Numbered from the stretch's first letter, positions 26,316-35,097 are shown. The stretch: DNA of 64,000 nt from Streptomyces sp. TS71-3 (GCF_018327685.1 NZ_BNEL01000001.1:5391001-5455000), one strand, 5' to 3'. Program-made: numbers and translations. Notes: generated by a model not told the origin, from the sequence alone.

Positions 26316-26633
26316 GCCCCTGGTAGGCGCCGGCTGAGCCGCTCACCGTCCGGCCGCGCGCAGCAGGGTGGCCCCCGGCGGCGGGCCGGGAGAAATGTGG
26401 TCGCGGTGCACCAAACCCCTGAGCCATCATGACGACGTGATTCACGGACGCGGAGGCGGGGCAGGTGTTGCCGCACCCCGCGGCCCGTGAGCGGGCCCCG
26501 CGGGCCCACCGACGAGAGGCAGAGGAAGATGGTCTACAACGAGCTTCGGACGACCGGCGCCCCCACGAGTTGTCGCGCTGCCAGGTAGTGCACGATTCCC
26601 GGTTGCGTCGACGCTTGATGTGAGGCTGTTTCC
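26316..26633 (+). other. spacer with a possible 19-codon ORF before the HEAT-repeat gene
   Basis: 318 bp. The only candidate gene is an ATG at 26529 (MVYNELRTTGAP...) stopping at 26588, with AGAGGAAG directly upstream and GAGAGG about 11 bases upstream. It may be a leader peptide or chance. No hairpin terminator or clear promoter pair was found. Confidence 0.3.
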
Positions 26634-28052
26634 ATGTTCGAACCGGTCATAGCGCCCAGCGCCACCCTGCTCGGCCTGCTCCAGCGCGGCCGCGGCGACG
26701 GCACCCTGCACGCGCTCACTGCCCCGCGCTCCGAAGCGCTCACGGCCCTGAACCACTGCGTCCGCAGTGACCCGCGCCGTGACTGGCAGGTGGAGAACCG
26801 CTCCCTCTACTACGCACGGCTCTATCTCGACCTGCACGGCGGCCTGGAGGAGATCGAGCAGCACCTGTTCGACCCCGACGACCTGCTGGACACGGACGAG
26901 TCGCGCACCGGCCTCGCACTGTCCGTCCTCGGACACCTCGCCTCGTACGGCAGGCGCGACGCCCTCCTCCTGCTCCGCCGCTACGCCGCCTCGGGCGGCA
27001 ACTGGGCGTGGGCCCTGGACGAGCTGGCCCTGCGCGACGACGACGCCGGCCTCAGGGCGCTCGCCGTGCCCGTGCTGGCCCGCTTCCCGGCCGACGCCGA
27101 GGGCGAGGCCGAGCTCGCGGCCACCGTGCGCGACGCCTTCGAACCGCGCCCCTGGCGGCTGTGGGCCGACGATCCGCGCGAAGCGCTCGCCGTCCGGATC
27201 CGCACGGCGCGCGAGAAGGGCTCCTTCGACCGCTGGCAGCGCCAGATGGGACCGGGGGGCCCGGGGCCCGAGTGGAGCGTCCGGGCCGTCCTGGACTGGG
27301 CGGACCGGGACCCGCGGCGCGGCACGTCGCCGCACGCCCCCGCAGCCCGCTGCCTGACGGCGGTCGCCGCGCCCGAGGACCGCCCGCAGATCATCGAGGC
27401 CGCACGGAGCGGCCAGGACGGAGCCCGCTGCACGGCCCTGCGCTATCTCGCCGACGCCCATGACCCCCAGGTGCTCGACCTGATCGAGGCCGCTGCCGCT
27501 TCCGGCTCGGCCACCGTCGTGGCGGCCGCCGTGGCCGCGTTCGAGCGGATGCGCAGTACCGCCGCCGTCGACCGCGCCCGCCGCTGGGCCGGGCGGCCCG
27601 ATGCGCTCGGCGCGGCGGCCGGCCAGGTGCTCGCCTGCCGCGGCGCCGCACGCGACGCCGACCTGGTGCTCGACGCGCTGCGCGAGACGGTGCGAGCCGA
27701 AGGGCCCGACGTGCCCTCCCTCGGATCCCTCGTCGACGGCACGGGACGGCTCGGCATCGCATGCGCCGCGCCGGTATTGCGCCACGTGTACCGGGAGACC
27801 GCTTCGTCCCATCTGCGCGGCCGCGCCGCGCGTGCCCTCGCCGCCACCGACCCTTCGTTTCCCGCCGGGTTCGCGGTCGAATGCCTCTGGGACTGTGAGG
27901 AATCCACCAGGGAGGTCGCCGCGCGGCACGCCGAGACCGGCGACGCGCGCGTGGTGGACCAGCTCAGGAGGCTCGCCGCGGATCCCGCGGAGGAAGCGGA
28001 CGTCCAGACGGCCGTCCGGAGCCGGATCGGACCCGACGCCCCTTCCGTATGA
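26634..28052 (+). CDS. HEAT-repeat protein
   Basis: Protein of 472 aa built of helical repeats. Representative units are RTGLALSVLGHLASYGRRDA, RCTALRYLADAHDPQVLDLI and ATVVAAAVAAFERMRS, each ending with a basic or aromatic residue pattern as in HEAT/PBS-lyase repeats. No catalytic motif, signal peptide or membrane segment. The start ATG at 26634 has GTGAGG about 10 bases upstream. Streptomycetes carry such proteins beside ankyrin or glycosyltransferase genes; the role is a scaffold by inference only. Confidence 0.85.
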   Translation: MFEPVIAPSATLLGLLQRGRGDGTLHALTAPRSEALTALNHCVRSDPRRDWQVENRSLYYARLYLDLHGGLEEIEQHLFDPDDLLDTDESRTGLALSVLGHLASYGRRDALLLLRRYAASGGNWAWALDELALRDDDAGLRALAVPVLARFPADAEGEAELAATVRDAFEPRPWRLWADDPREALAVRIRTAREKGSFDRWQRQMGPGGPGPEWSVRAVLDWADRDPRRGTSPHAPAARCLTAVAAPEDRPQIIEAARSGQDGARCTALRYLADAHDPQVLDLIEAAAASGSATVVAAAVAAFERMRSTAAVDRARRWAGRPDALGAAAGQVLACRGAARDADLVLDALRETVRAEGPDVPSLGSLVDGTGRLGIACAAPVLRHVYRETASSHLRGRAARALAATDPSFPAGFAVECLWDCEESTREVAARHAETGDARVVDQLRRLAADPAEEADVQTAVRSRIGPDAPSV

Positions 28053-28140
28053 CCGAAATCGGCTCAACGCTCACGGGACGTTCCCCCTCACGAAAGATCC
28101 TCGTTGACGTGGCCACGTCCTGCACGACGACAACACGAGT

Positions 28141-29265
28141 ATGCGTGTCGTCATCGTCAGCGAATCATTCCCACCAGACGTCAACGGCGTGGCCCACTGT
28201 GCCCTGCAGACCGCCCGCCACCTCGTCACCCGCGGGCACGAGCCCCTCGTCATAGCGCCGGCCACCGCGGCCGGAGCGGACGCGGACGCCTCTGCACCCT
28301 GCCCCGTGGTGCGCGTCCCCTCCCTCCCCCTCCCCGGCTACGCCCAGGTCAGGGTGGCCCTGCCGAGCCGCAGGGTGGCCGCTGCGCTGACCGCGCACCG
28401 CGCCGACATAGTTCACCTTGCGAGCCCCTTCGTGCTCGGCGTGCGCGGCATGGCCGCCGCGGAGCGGCTCGGCATACCCGCCGTGGCCGTCTACCAGACC
28501 GACCTCGCCGGCTACGCCCGCACCTACATGGGCGGCGGCGTGTCCGCGGCGTGGCGTCGGCTGCGCGGCGTGCACTCGGCGGCGGACCGGACCCTCGCCC
28601 CGTCCACCGCGGCGCAGCAGGACCTGGAGGCACACGGCGTGCCCCGCGTCCGGCTGTGGGGGCGCGGCGTGGACACCGAACGATTCCAGCCTGCCCACCG
28701 CGACCCGGCCCTGCGCCGGGAGCTCGCCCCGAACGGCGAGGTGATCGTCGGGTACGTGGGCCGGCTCGCCCCCGAGAAGCAGATCGAGACGCTCGCCGGG
28801 GCCTGTTCCCTGGACGGCGTCCGGGTGGTCGTGGTGGGCGACGGGCCCAGCGAGGACGCGCTGCGCAAGCAGATGCCGGGCGCCGTCTTCCTCGGCCGCC
28901 GCACCGGCTCCGACCTGGCGCGGGTCTTCGCCTCCCTGGACGTCTTCGTGCACACCGGACCGTTCGAAACCTTCTGCCAGACCGTGCAGGAGGCCATGGC
29001 GAGCCGGCTGCCCGTCGTGGCGCCCGCCGCGGGCGGGCCGCTCGACCTGGTGGACCACGGGCGCACCGGACTGCTGGTGCCGCCCGGGGACAAGGACGCC
29101 GTGCGCGACGCGGTGCAGACCCTGGTCGCCGACGCGGACCTGCGCGCCCGGTACGGGGCGGCGGGCCGGGCCGCCGTCCAGGACCGCACCTGGGCCGCCA
29201 TCGGCGACCAGCTCCTGGACCACTACACCGAGGTGCTCGCGGAGCGTGCGGCGGTGGCGGCATGA
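28141..29265 (+). CDS. GT4 glycosyltransferase, MgtA/PimB-like mannosyltransferase
   Basis: Protein of 374 aa. GT-B fold: the N-terminal domain starts MRVVIVSESFPPDVNGVAHC, with HLASPFVLGVRGM and YQTDLAGYARTYM. The C-terminal domain has IVGYVGRLAPEKQIE, VVVGDGPSEDALR, FLGRRTGSDLARVFASLDVF and the EX7E motif in GPFETFCQTVQEAMASRLPV. The sequence resembles GDP-mannose-dependent alpha-mannosyltransferases of actinomycete glycolipid synthesis (MgtA type). Its stop overlaps the next gene's ATG, so the two transferases are co-translated. Acceptor unknown. Confidence 0.88.
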   Translation: MRVVIVSESFPPDVNGVAHCALQTARHLVTRGHEPLVIAPATAAGADADASAPCPVVRVPSLPLPGYAQVRVALPSRRVAAALTAHRADIVHLASPFVLGVRGMAAAERLGIPAVAVYQTDLAGYARTYMGGGVSAAWRRLRGVHSAADRTLAPSTAAQQDLEAHGVPRVRLWGRGVDTERFQPAHRDPALRRELAPNGEVIVGYVGRLAPEKQIETLAGACSLDGVRVVVVGDGPSEDALRKQMPGAVFLGRRTGSDLARVFASLDVFVHTGPFETFCQTVQEAMASRLPVVAPAAGGPLDLVDHGRTGLLVPPGDKDAVRDAVQTLVADADLRARYGAAGRAAVQDRTWAAIGDQLLDHYTEVLAERAAVAA

Positions 29266-30677
29266 GCGACCCGTCCGGGGCCGCACCGGCACTCCGTATC
29301 GTCCGGCTCGCCAACTTCGTCGCACCCGCCTCCGGCGGGCTGCGCACGGCGTTGCGCGAGCTGGGCGCCGGATACCGTGCGGCAGGACACGACCCGGTTC
29401 TGATCATTCCGGGGGACCGGGTCGAGCGCCGCGAGACGGAGCAGGGCACCGTCATCACCCTGCCAGGACCGGTGCTGCCCGGCACCGGCGGCTACCGGGT
29501 CCTCACCGACCGGGCCCGCCTCACCCGCATCCTGGAGCGGCTCGCGCCCGACCGCCTGGAGGTGTCCGACCGCACCAGCCTGCGCTGGACGGGCGAGTGG
29601 GCGCGGCGCTCCCGGATCCCCGCCGTGATGGTCTCGCACGAGACCGCCGACGGCGTGCTGCGCACCTGGGGGGTTCCGGACGCCGTCGCCCGGCGTGTCG
29701 CGGACACGCTGAACTCCCGCACCGCCTGGGCGTACAGCCGGGTGGTGTGCACCACCGAGTGGGCCGAGCGGGAGTTCGCTCGGATCGGGGCGCGCAACGT
29801 CGTGCGTGCTCCCCTCGGCGTGGACCTGGCCAACCGGCACCCGCGCCTCGCGGACCCGAAGCTGCGTGCCGTCCACGCGCGCGATGACGAGGTGCTCCTC
29901 GTGCTCTGCTCCCGGCTGTCCGTCGAGAAGCGGCCCGGCACCGCGCTGGACGCGCTCGCCGCCCTGCGCGGCCGCGGCATACGCGCCCGCCTCGTCATAG
30001 CCGGGGACGGGCCGCTGCGGGACCGCCTCGAACAGCGCGCCGGGCAGCGGAGGCTGCCCGTGACGTTCCTCGGCCACGTCGGCGACCGCGAGATGCTGGG
30101 CGCCCTCCAGGCCTCCGCGGATGTCTGCCTGGCCCCGGGGCCCGCGGAGACCTTCGGTCTCGCCGCCCTGGAGGCGCTGGCGTGCGGCACGCCCGTGGTC
30201 GTCAGCGCGTCCTCCGCGCTGCCGGGGATCGTCGGCAGCGCGGGCGCCGCGGCCATCGACAGCGGCGAGTCCTTCGCGGACGCCGTACTCGCCATGCTCG
30301 ACCGGCCCGAGGCCGACCGCCGCGAAGAGGCACGCGCGCGTGCCGAGTGCTTCGGATGGGACACCGCCGTGGCGGGCTTCCTGCGCGCCCACGACGCGGC
30401 GGTGAGCGTCCAGCCCGGCGCGCCCGGCCCCGATCCGCTCCCGGCCGGAGGCGGGGTCCGCACGGGCGCCGGCTCCAAGGGGCGGCGGTCCCGGTCGCGG
30501 GGCGGCGCGGCGGCCCAGGGCGGCGACGCGGCGATGGCCGCCGACGCTGCCACTCCGGCCGGCACGTCGCCGGCGCGGGCCGCGGGCGTGCGGGGCGGTA
30601 CGAGCCGGCGGGCCGGGACGGCGAGGCCCGGCTCCGGCTGGCTGCCGGGCTTTCGCCCGTGGAACGGTGCGGGATGA
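29262..30677 (+). CDS. GT4 glycosyltransferase with disordered C-terminal tail
   Basis: Protein of 471 aa. Residues 1-385 form a GT-B enzyme: RIVRLANFVAPASGGLRTAL, VSHETADGVLRTWGVPD, VLCSRLSVEKRPG, LVIAGDGPLRDRLEQRAG, FLGHVGDREMLGALQASADV and the EX7E motif in PAETFGLAALEALACGTPVV. The last 85 residues are Gly/Ala/Arg-rich and low in complexity. It starts within an ATGA overlap and its own stop overlaps the GDSL gene ATG. Together with the preceding MgtA-like enzyme it probably adds successive hexoses to a lipid or polyol acceptor. Confidence 0.87.
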   Translation: MSDPSGAAPALRIVRLANFVAPASGGLRTALRELGAGYRAAGHDPVLIIPGDRVERRETEQGTVITLPGPVLPGTGGYRVLTDRARLTRILERLAPDRLEVSDRTSLRWTGEWARRSRIPAVMVSHETADGVLRTWGVPDAVARRVADTLNSRTAWAYSRVVCTTEWAEREFARIGARNVVRAPLGVDLANRHPRLADPKLRAVHARDDEVLLVLCSRLSVEKRPGTALDALAALRGRGIRARLVIAGDGPLRDRLEQRAGQRRLPVTFLGHVGDREMLGALQASADVCLAPGPAETFGLAALEALACGTPVVVSASSALPGIVGSAGAAAIDSGESFADAVLAMLDRPEADRREEARARAECFGWDTAVAGFLRAHDAAVSVQPGAPGPDPLPAGGGVRTGAGSKGRRSRSRGGAAAQGGDAAMAADAATPAGTSPARAAGVRGGTSRRAGTARPGSGWLPGFRPWNGAG

Positions 30678-32041
30678 AGCCCGTCCGGTACGTGGCGCTC
30701 GGCGACTCCCTCACGGAGGGCGTCGGCGACCCGGTGGACGACGGGTGGCGGGGCTGGGCCGCGCTGCTCGCCACCGGGCTCGGTCCGGCGGACGCCGTCG
30801 AGTTCCACAACCTCGCGGTCAGCGGGGCACGGACCCTGGACGTGCTGGAGGAGCAGACGCCCGCCGCACTGGCCCTGCGGCCCGACCTGGCCTCCGTGAT
30901 CATCGGGGTCAACGACACGCTGCGCAGTTCCTATGACATCGACGCGGTGGCCGCCGGACTGAGCCGGATCTACGCGGCGTTCGCGGCCGAGGGCGTGCCC
31001 CTGGTCACCGCGTGCCTGCCCGACCCGGGCGCCATGCTCGGGCTGCCGCGGATGCTGGCCCGGCCGCTCGCGCGGCGCCAGCGGTCGGTCAACACGGTCG
31101 TGCACGCCCTGTCCGAGCAGCACGGCGCGTTCCACCTGCACCTGTCGGAAGGGGAGTGGATCACCGACCGGGCGATGTGGAGCGCCGACCGTCTGCACCC
31201 GGGCGAGCGGGGCCACCGGATGCTCGCGCGCCGCGTGCACCAGATGCTGGCGGACGCGGGTCTCGCGGCCGGGCCCACACCGCCGGCCGAACCCGAGCGC
31301 GCGGCGCCCTCGTGGGCGGCGAAGGCACGGTGGCTGGCCACCAAGGGCACCGCCTGGGTGGTCCGCAGGTCCAAGGACCTGTTGCCGCAGTTGCTCGCCC
31401 TGGCCGCAGCCGAGGTGGGCCACCGGGTGCGCGGTACCGCCGCGTACCTCGACGAGCAGGCGTCCCGGGCGGTGGCCGCGGCGCTCGCGGCGGTCACGGG
31501 GCACGACTGGGGCGTGAAGCCCGGCGCCACGAAGTCCGGTGCCGTGAAACCCGGCGCCGTGACGATCGGGGCGGTGCTGCCCGGGGCCGTGTCACCCGCT
31601 GCCCTGTCACCGGGGGCCGTGCCGCCGATGGCCGTGCCGTCCGGCGCGACGGGCCTTCCGGAGCCGCCGCCCGCACCGCCCGCGGGTCCGGTGCGGGCGG
31701 AGCCGTCCGAAGCCCTGGAGGCCGGATCCGGCTCCGCGGCGGTGGCGGAGCCGTCCGGCGGCCCGCCGGTCGGGTCCGGCGCACCCCTCGTGGTGGCGCC
31801 GTCGGACCTCGCGCCCGGGCCGTCCGAGGCAGCGGCGCCGGTTCCGGTCCGCGAGCCTCAGCCCGCGTCGTGTGCGGTGGCCGGCGGGGGACCGGCGCCG
31901 GCCTCCGAGGAACTCCCGGAGGACCCGCTGCCGACGCCCTCCGCGTTCCTGCCGGCCACCACGAACCGCACCGGCGTGCCGGGCGCGGCCTGGGCGGCGG
32001 CCGCCAGCGCCGGCTCGCGGACGACCGCCACCACGGGATAG
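30674..32041 (+). CDS. SGNH/GDSL hydrolase with long repetitive tail
   Basis: Protein of 455 aa. Residues 1-200 are an SGNH hydrolase: GDSLTEG with Ser12, IIGVNDTL (block III Asn) and DRLHPGERGH (Asp-His). Such enzymes are esterases or deacylases; with two glycosyltransferases upstream it may trim a glycolipid. From about residue 275 the chain turns into repeats of the form PGAVxxGAV and then Pro/Ala-rich sequence. The last 184 bp overlap the convergent pxpC gene, and about 40 residues are antisense to conserved PxpC sequence, so the original stop may have been lost. No signal peptide. Confidence 0.82.
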   Translation: MKPVRYVALGDSLTEGVGDPVDDGWRGWAALLATGLGPADAVEFHNLAVSGARTLDVLEEQTPAALALRPDLASVIIGVNDTLRSSYDIDAVAAGLSRIYAAFAAEGVPLVTACLPDPGAMLGLPRMLARPLARRQRSVNTVVHALSEQHGAFHLHLSEGEWITDRAMWSADRLHPGERGHRMLARRVHQMLADAGLAAGPTPPAEPERAAPSWAAKARWLATKGTAWVVRRSKDLLPQLLALAAAEVGHRVRGTAAYLDEQASRAVAAALAAVTGHDWGVKPGATKSGAVKPGAVTIGAVLPGAVSPAALSPGAVPPMAVPSGATGLPEPPPAPPAGPVRAEPSEALEAGSGSAAVAEPSGGPPVGSGAPLVVAPSDLAPGPSEAAAPVPVREPQPASCAVAGGGPAPASEELPEDPLPTPSAFLPATTNRTGVPGAAWAAAASAGSRTTATTG

Positions 32042-32841
32042 CCCCCGGTCGTCGGATGGTCGGCAAGGAACACCACGGGTCGGCCGTCCGGCGGCACCTG
32101 CACGGCGCCCAGCACCATGCCCTCGCTGGGCAGCTCGTCGCGGATCCGGCGCTCCAGCGGCGGTCCCTCGGTACGCAGCCCGATGCGGTTGCTCGCCGGG
32201 GACACGCGGTAGCGGCCGGTGGTGAGCGTCGCGAGCGCCGCCGCCGTGCACCAGTGGTGCCGGGGCCCCCAGGCCACCGGCAGCACCAGCTCGCCGGGCG
32301 GGCCGGGCTGCGGGGCGGTGTCCACGCGCGCGTGCAGCGCTGCCGGGGCACCGAGCGGCAGGACCGTCCCCGTGGCGAGGGGCGGCGGTCCCAGCCCGGA
32401 GAGCAGGTCAGTGGACCGGCTGCCCAGCACCGGGTCCACGCTCACCCCGCCGGCCAGCGCCACATAGCTGCGTACGCCGTGCACCGCCGGGCCGACGTCC
32501 AGCACGCCGCCCGCCGGCACCGACACCGCAGCGCCCCACGCGGCCGGCCGGCCGTCGACGCGCACGGTGCAGGCCGCGCCGGTGACCGCCGCGGTCATCG
32601 GCGCGCGCGGGCGCAGGGCGCACCCGGTGAGGGTGGTCTCCAGGACGGCGGCGGACGGGCCGTTGCCCACCAGGCGGTTGGCCAGCGCGGCGGCGCCCGG
32701 ATCGAGGGCCCCGGAGCGGGGCACCCCCAGATGGGCGTGTCCGGGCCGGCCGGCGTCCTGCACGGTCGTCAGCGCTCCGGGCCGCACCACCACGACCGCC
32801 CGGCCGGCGGCCGGGGCCACCGCGACGACCCCGTCGGTCAC
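31858..32841 (-). CDS. pxpC: 5-oxoprolinase subunit PxpC (biotin-dependent carboxyltransferase fold)
   Basis: Protein of 327 aa. The family opening VVVVRPGALTTVQDAGRPGH is at about 15-34, with GALDPGAAALANRLVGN, ETTLTGCALRP, VPAGGVLDVGPAVHGVRSYVA and the C-terminal SNRIGLRTEG, then SEGMVLGAVQVPPDGRPVVF and LADHPTTGGYPVVAVV. With PxpA and PxpB it forms the ATP-dependent enzyme converting 5-oxoproline to glutamate. GTG start overlaps the PxpB stop (GTGA). The last 25 residues (Gly/Ser/Pro-rich) are an odd tail beyond the domain and overlap the GDSL gene. Confidence 0.93.
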   Translation of the reverse strand: MTDGVVAVAPAAGRAVVVVRPGALTTVQDAGRPGHAHLGVPRSGALDPGAAALANRLVGNGPSAAVLETTLTGCALRPRAPMTAAVTGAACTVRVDGRPAAWGAAVSVPAGGVLDVGPAVHGVRSYVALAGGVSVDPVLGSRSTDLLSGLGPPPLATGTVLPLGAPAALHARVDTAPQPGPPGELVLPVAWGPRHHWCTAAALATLTTGRYRVSPASNRIGLRTEGPPLERRIRDELPSEGMVLGAVQVPPDGRPVVFLADHPTTGGYPVVAVVREPALAAAAQAAPGTPVRFVVAGRNAEGVGSGSSGSSSEAGAGPPPATAHDAG

Positions 32842-33455
32842 CGCGGCTCCTCGGGCAGGAACCTGACGCGCGCTCCCGGCGTCAGCAGGGCCGCGGGCAC
32901 GCGCCGGGGATCCCACAGGACGGTGTCCGTCGTCCCTATGAGCTGCCAGCCGCCCGGCGACGTCCGCGGGTACACGCCCGTGTAGGGGCCGGCGAGCGCC
33001 ACGGAGCCGGCCGGGACCCCCGTGCGGGGCGTGGCCCGCCTCGGCACCCGGTAGCGCTCCGGGAGCCCCGTCAGGTAGCCGAAGCCGGGGGAGAAGCCGC
33101 AGAAGGCGACCCGGAACTCCGCCGCCGCATGGATGCCGCCCACCTGCTCGGGACGCACGCCCCACGCCGCCGCCACATCCGCGAGGTCCGGGCCGTCGTA
33201 CCGCACGGGGATCCCGACGACCTCTCCCACGGGCTCAGGGCGAGGCGGTATGTGCCAGGTCAGCAGCCGTCCGGCTAGCTCCGCGGGGTCGCACACGCCG
33301 TCTAGCAGGACGGTGCGGGCCGCGGGCACGATCTCGCGGACGTGCAGGGAGCCCGCCGCGCGGCGCCGCAGCAGCTCCGCGTGGAGCGCCTCGGCCTCGT
33401 CGCCGCCGGCCACCTCCACGAGCAGGGCATGGTCGCCGACCGGCAGGACGCTCAT
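32838..33455 (-). CDS. pxpB: 5-oxoprolinase subunit PxpB (KipI-like)
   Basis: Protein of 205 aa. It begins MSVLPVGDHALLVEV. The diagnostic CGFSPGFGYLTGLPERYRVP lies near 115-135, then TPRTGVPAGSVALAGPYTGV and YPRTSPGGWQLIGTT. In Bacillus the homologous KipI also inhibits kinase KinA; here the pxpABC context points to oxoprolinase. The ATG at 33455 begins the fold directly; frames extending upstream belong to other strands. It lies 20 bp after the PxpA stop in one operon. Confidence 0.94.
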   Translation of the reverse strand: MSVLPVGDHALLVEVAGGDEAEALHAELLRRRAAGSLHVREIVPAARTVLLDGVCDPAELAGRLLTWHIPPRPEPVGEVVGIPVRYDGPDLADVAAAWGVRPEQVGGIHAAAEFRVAFCGFSPGFGYLTGLPERYRVPRRATPRTGVPAGSVALAGPYTGVYPRTSPGGWQLIGTTDTVLWDPRRVPAALLTPGARVRFLPEEPR

Positions 33456-33475
33456 GCCCGGGTCCTGACGCGCCC

Positions 33476-34246
33476 TCACGCGAAGGCCCGCACCGCGACG
33501 CCGGCACGGTCCAGCTCCGCCCGCACCCGGCGGGCCAGCTCCACCGCTCCGGGGGTGTCGCCGTGCAGGCACAGGGAGCGGGCCCGTACGGCTATGTCCT
33601 CGCCGCCGCGGGAGGCGACCATCCCGTACCGCGCCAGGCGCACGGAGCGTTCGACCACCGCGCGCGGTTCGGTGACCACCGCGCCGTCCTCGCCCCTCGG
33701 CACCAGCGTCCCCGCGCGCGTGTACGCACGGTCCCCGAAGGCCTCCTCGACGGCGGGCAGCCCGGCCCCGGCGGCCGCCGCCAGCAACCGGGAGCCCGGC
33801 AGCCCCAGCACCGGAAGCCGGGTGCCGTGCCCGGCGAGCAGTATCCCGTCGACCACCGCGGCGGCCTGCTCCTCGTCGTGTACGACGCGGTTGTAGAGCG
33901 CCCCGTGCGGCTTCACGTACGCGACCCGTGCGCCGGCCGCGCGCGCGAAGACCTCCAGCGCGCCTATCTGGTAGGCCACCTCCGCCGCCAGCTCGCCGGC
34001 CGGCACGTCCATGGCCCGGCGGCCGAAGCCCGCGAGGTCGCGGTAGGAGACCTGGGCGCCGATCCGCACCCCCCGCTCGGCGGCGAGGTCGCACACGCGG
34101 CGCATGGTGGCCGCGTCCCCGGCGTGGAAGCCGCAGGCCACGTTGGCGCTGGTCACCACGGTCAGCAGCGCCGCGTCATCGGTGAGCGTCCAGTGGCCGA
34201 AGCCCTCGCCCAGGTCGGCGTTGAGATCGATGGGAGGTGCGGTCAT
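33476..34246 (-). CDS. pxpA: 5-oxoprolinase subunit PxpA (LamB/YcsF family)
   Basis: Protein of 256 aa. IDLNADLGEGFG opens the LamB/YcsF barrel, with SANVACGFHAGDAATMRRV, IGAQVSYRDLAGFGRRAM, VAYVKPHGALYNRVVHDEEQ and SLCLHGDTPGAVELARRVRA. It is the subunit that opens the oxoproline ring together with PxpBC. ATG at 34246 with GGGAAGGG 5 bases upstream. First gene of the operon. Its promoter overlaps a palindrome typical of GntR/FCD operators, and a gene for such a regulator is divergent next door. Confidence 0.95.
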   Translation of the reverse strand: MTAPPIDLNADLGEGFGHWTLTDDAALLTVVTSANVACGFHAGDAATMRRVCDLAAERGVRIGAQVSYRDLAGFGRRAMDVPAGELAAEVAYQIGALEVFARAAGARVAYVKPHGALYNRVVHDEEQAAAVVDGILLAGHGTRLPVLGLPGSRLLAAAAGAGLPAVEEAFGDRAYTRAGTLVPRGEDGAVVTEPRAVVERSVRLARYGMVASRGGEDIAVRARSLCLHGDTPGAVELARRVRAELDRAGVAVRAFA

Positions 34247-34331
34247 GGATCCCTTCCCAGGTCGGCTCGGTCCGCCGCATGCCCCGAGTGGCGCGTCCGG
34301 GAGACGTGCCGTGCGGCGTCCGCGTCTCCGC

Positions 34332-34361
34332 AAGATAGAGGATCGTTGAACAATCCCTCAA
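34332..34361 (-). promoter_or_regulatory. pxpABC promoter
   Basis: Minus strand TTGAGG (34361-34356), 18-base spacer, TATCTT (34337-34332), about 85 bases before the pxpA ATG. The spacer is filled by the palindrome described next. Confidence 0.5.
34340..34356. promoter_or_regulatory. GntR/FCD-type operator palindrome
   Basis: GGATCGTT-G-AACAATCC: 8-bp arms with a single mismatch around one central base. TTGTT-N-AACAA-like cores are usual for FadR/FCD regulators, and the gene for one begins 49 bp to the right. Occupancy would cover the pxp promoter spacer. Confidence 0.6.
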
Positions 34362-34404
34362 TACCCATGTTGTTTCGTATTTCTCTCTGCGGTTGAATTC
34401 GCGT

Positions 34405-35097
34405 ATGGCCGAACTGCCGGAACTTGCCGACGACCGCGCCCTGCTGGGGCGCACCAGCACCGCCGAGCGGGTGGCCGACATCCTCAGGAGCCGCATCGCC
34501 GAGGGCTACTTCGCACCCGGCACCCGGCTCTCCGAGGACGGCATCGGGGGCGCTCTCGGGGTCTCCCGCAACACCCTGCGCGAGTCGTTCCGCCTGCTCA
34601 CGCACGAGCGGCTGCTGGCCCACCAGCTCAACCGCGGTGTCTTCGTCCGGGTCCTCACGGTCGAGGACGTCGAGGACATCTACCGCACCCGCCGCCTCGT
34701 CGAGTGCGCCGTGGTGCGGGGCCTCGCCGGGCGCCCCCGCGACCTGGACGCCGTCGCCGAGTCGGTGGCCGCCGGCCGCAAGGCGGCCCGGGAGCGCGAG
34801 TGGAAGGGGGTGTCCACGGCCAACATCCACTTCCACCGCGCACTGGTCGCCCTCGCCGGAAGCGAGCGCACGGACGAGCTCATGCGCAGCGTCTTCGCCG
34901 AACTGCGTCTCGCCTTCCACGTCGTCGCCGACCCCCGCCGCCTCCACGAGCCGTACCTCAGCCGCAACGAGCAGATCCTGGGGACCCTCCAGGCCGGCCG
35001 GTACGACGAGGCCGAGGTGCTGCTGGCCGAGTACCTCGACGACTCGCGCCGTCAACTCGTCGACGTCTACGGCCGGCGGGTCGTCCAGGTGAGCTGA
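34405..35097 (+). CDS. GntR-family regulator, FCD subfamily
   Basis: Protein of 230 aa. Winged helix at about 15-80: TAERVADILRSRIAEGYFAP followed by GTRLSEDGIGGALGVSRNTL and RESFRLLTHERLLAHQLNRG. The C-terminal FCD helical domain has VEDVEDIYRTRRLVECAVVR, NIHFHRALVALAGSER and the second metal His in RNEQILGTLQAGRYDEAE. ATG at 34405 is preferred; a TTG at 34393 is in frame. Divergent from pxpABC with a shared 158-bp region holding a matching palindrome, so it very likely represses pxpABC in response to oxoproline or a related acid. That ligand is inferred. Confidence 0.92.
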   Translation: MAELPELADDRALLGRTSTAERVADILRSRIAEGYFAPGTRLSEDGIGGALGVSRNTLRESFRLLTHERLLAHQLNRGVFVRVLTVEDVEDIYRTRRLVECAVVRGLAGRPRDLDAVAESVAAGRKAAREREWKGVSTANIHFHRALVALAGSERTDELMRSVFAELRLAFHVVADPRRLHEPYLSRNEQILGTLQAGRYDEAEVLLAEYLDDSRRQLVDVYGRRVVQVS

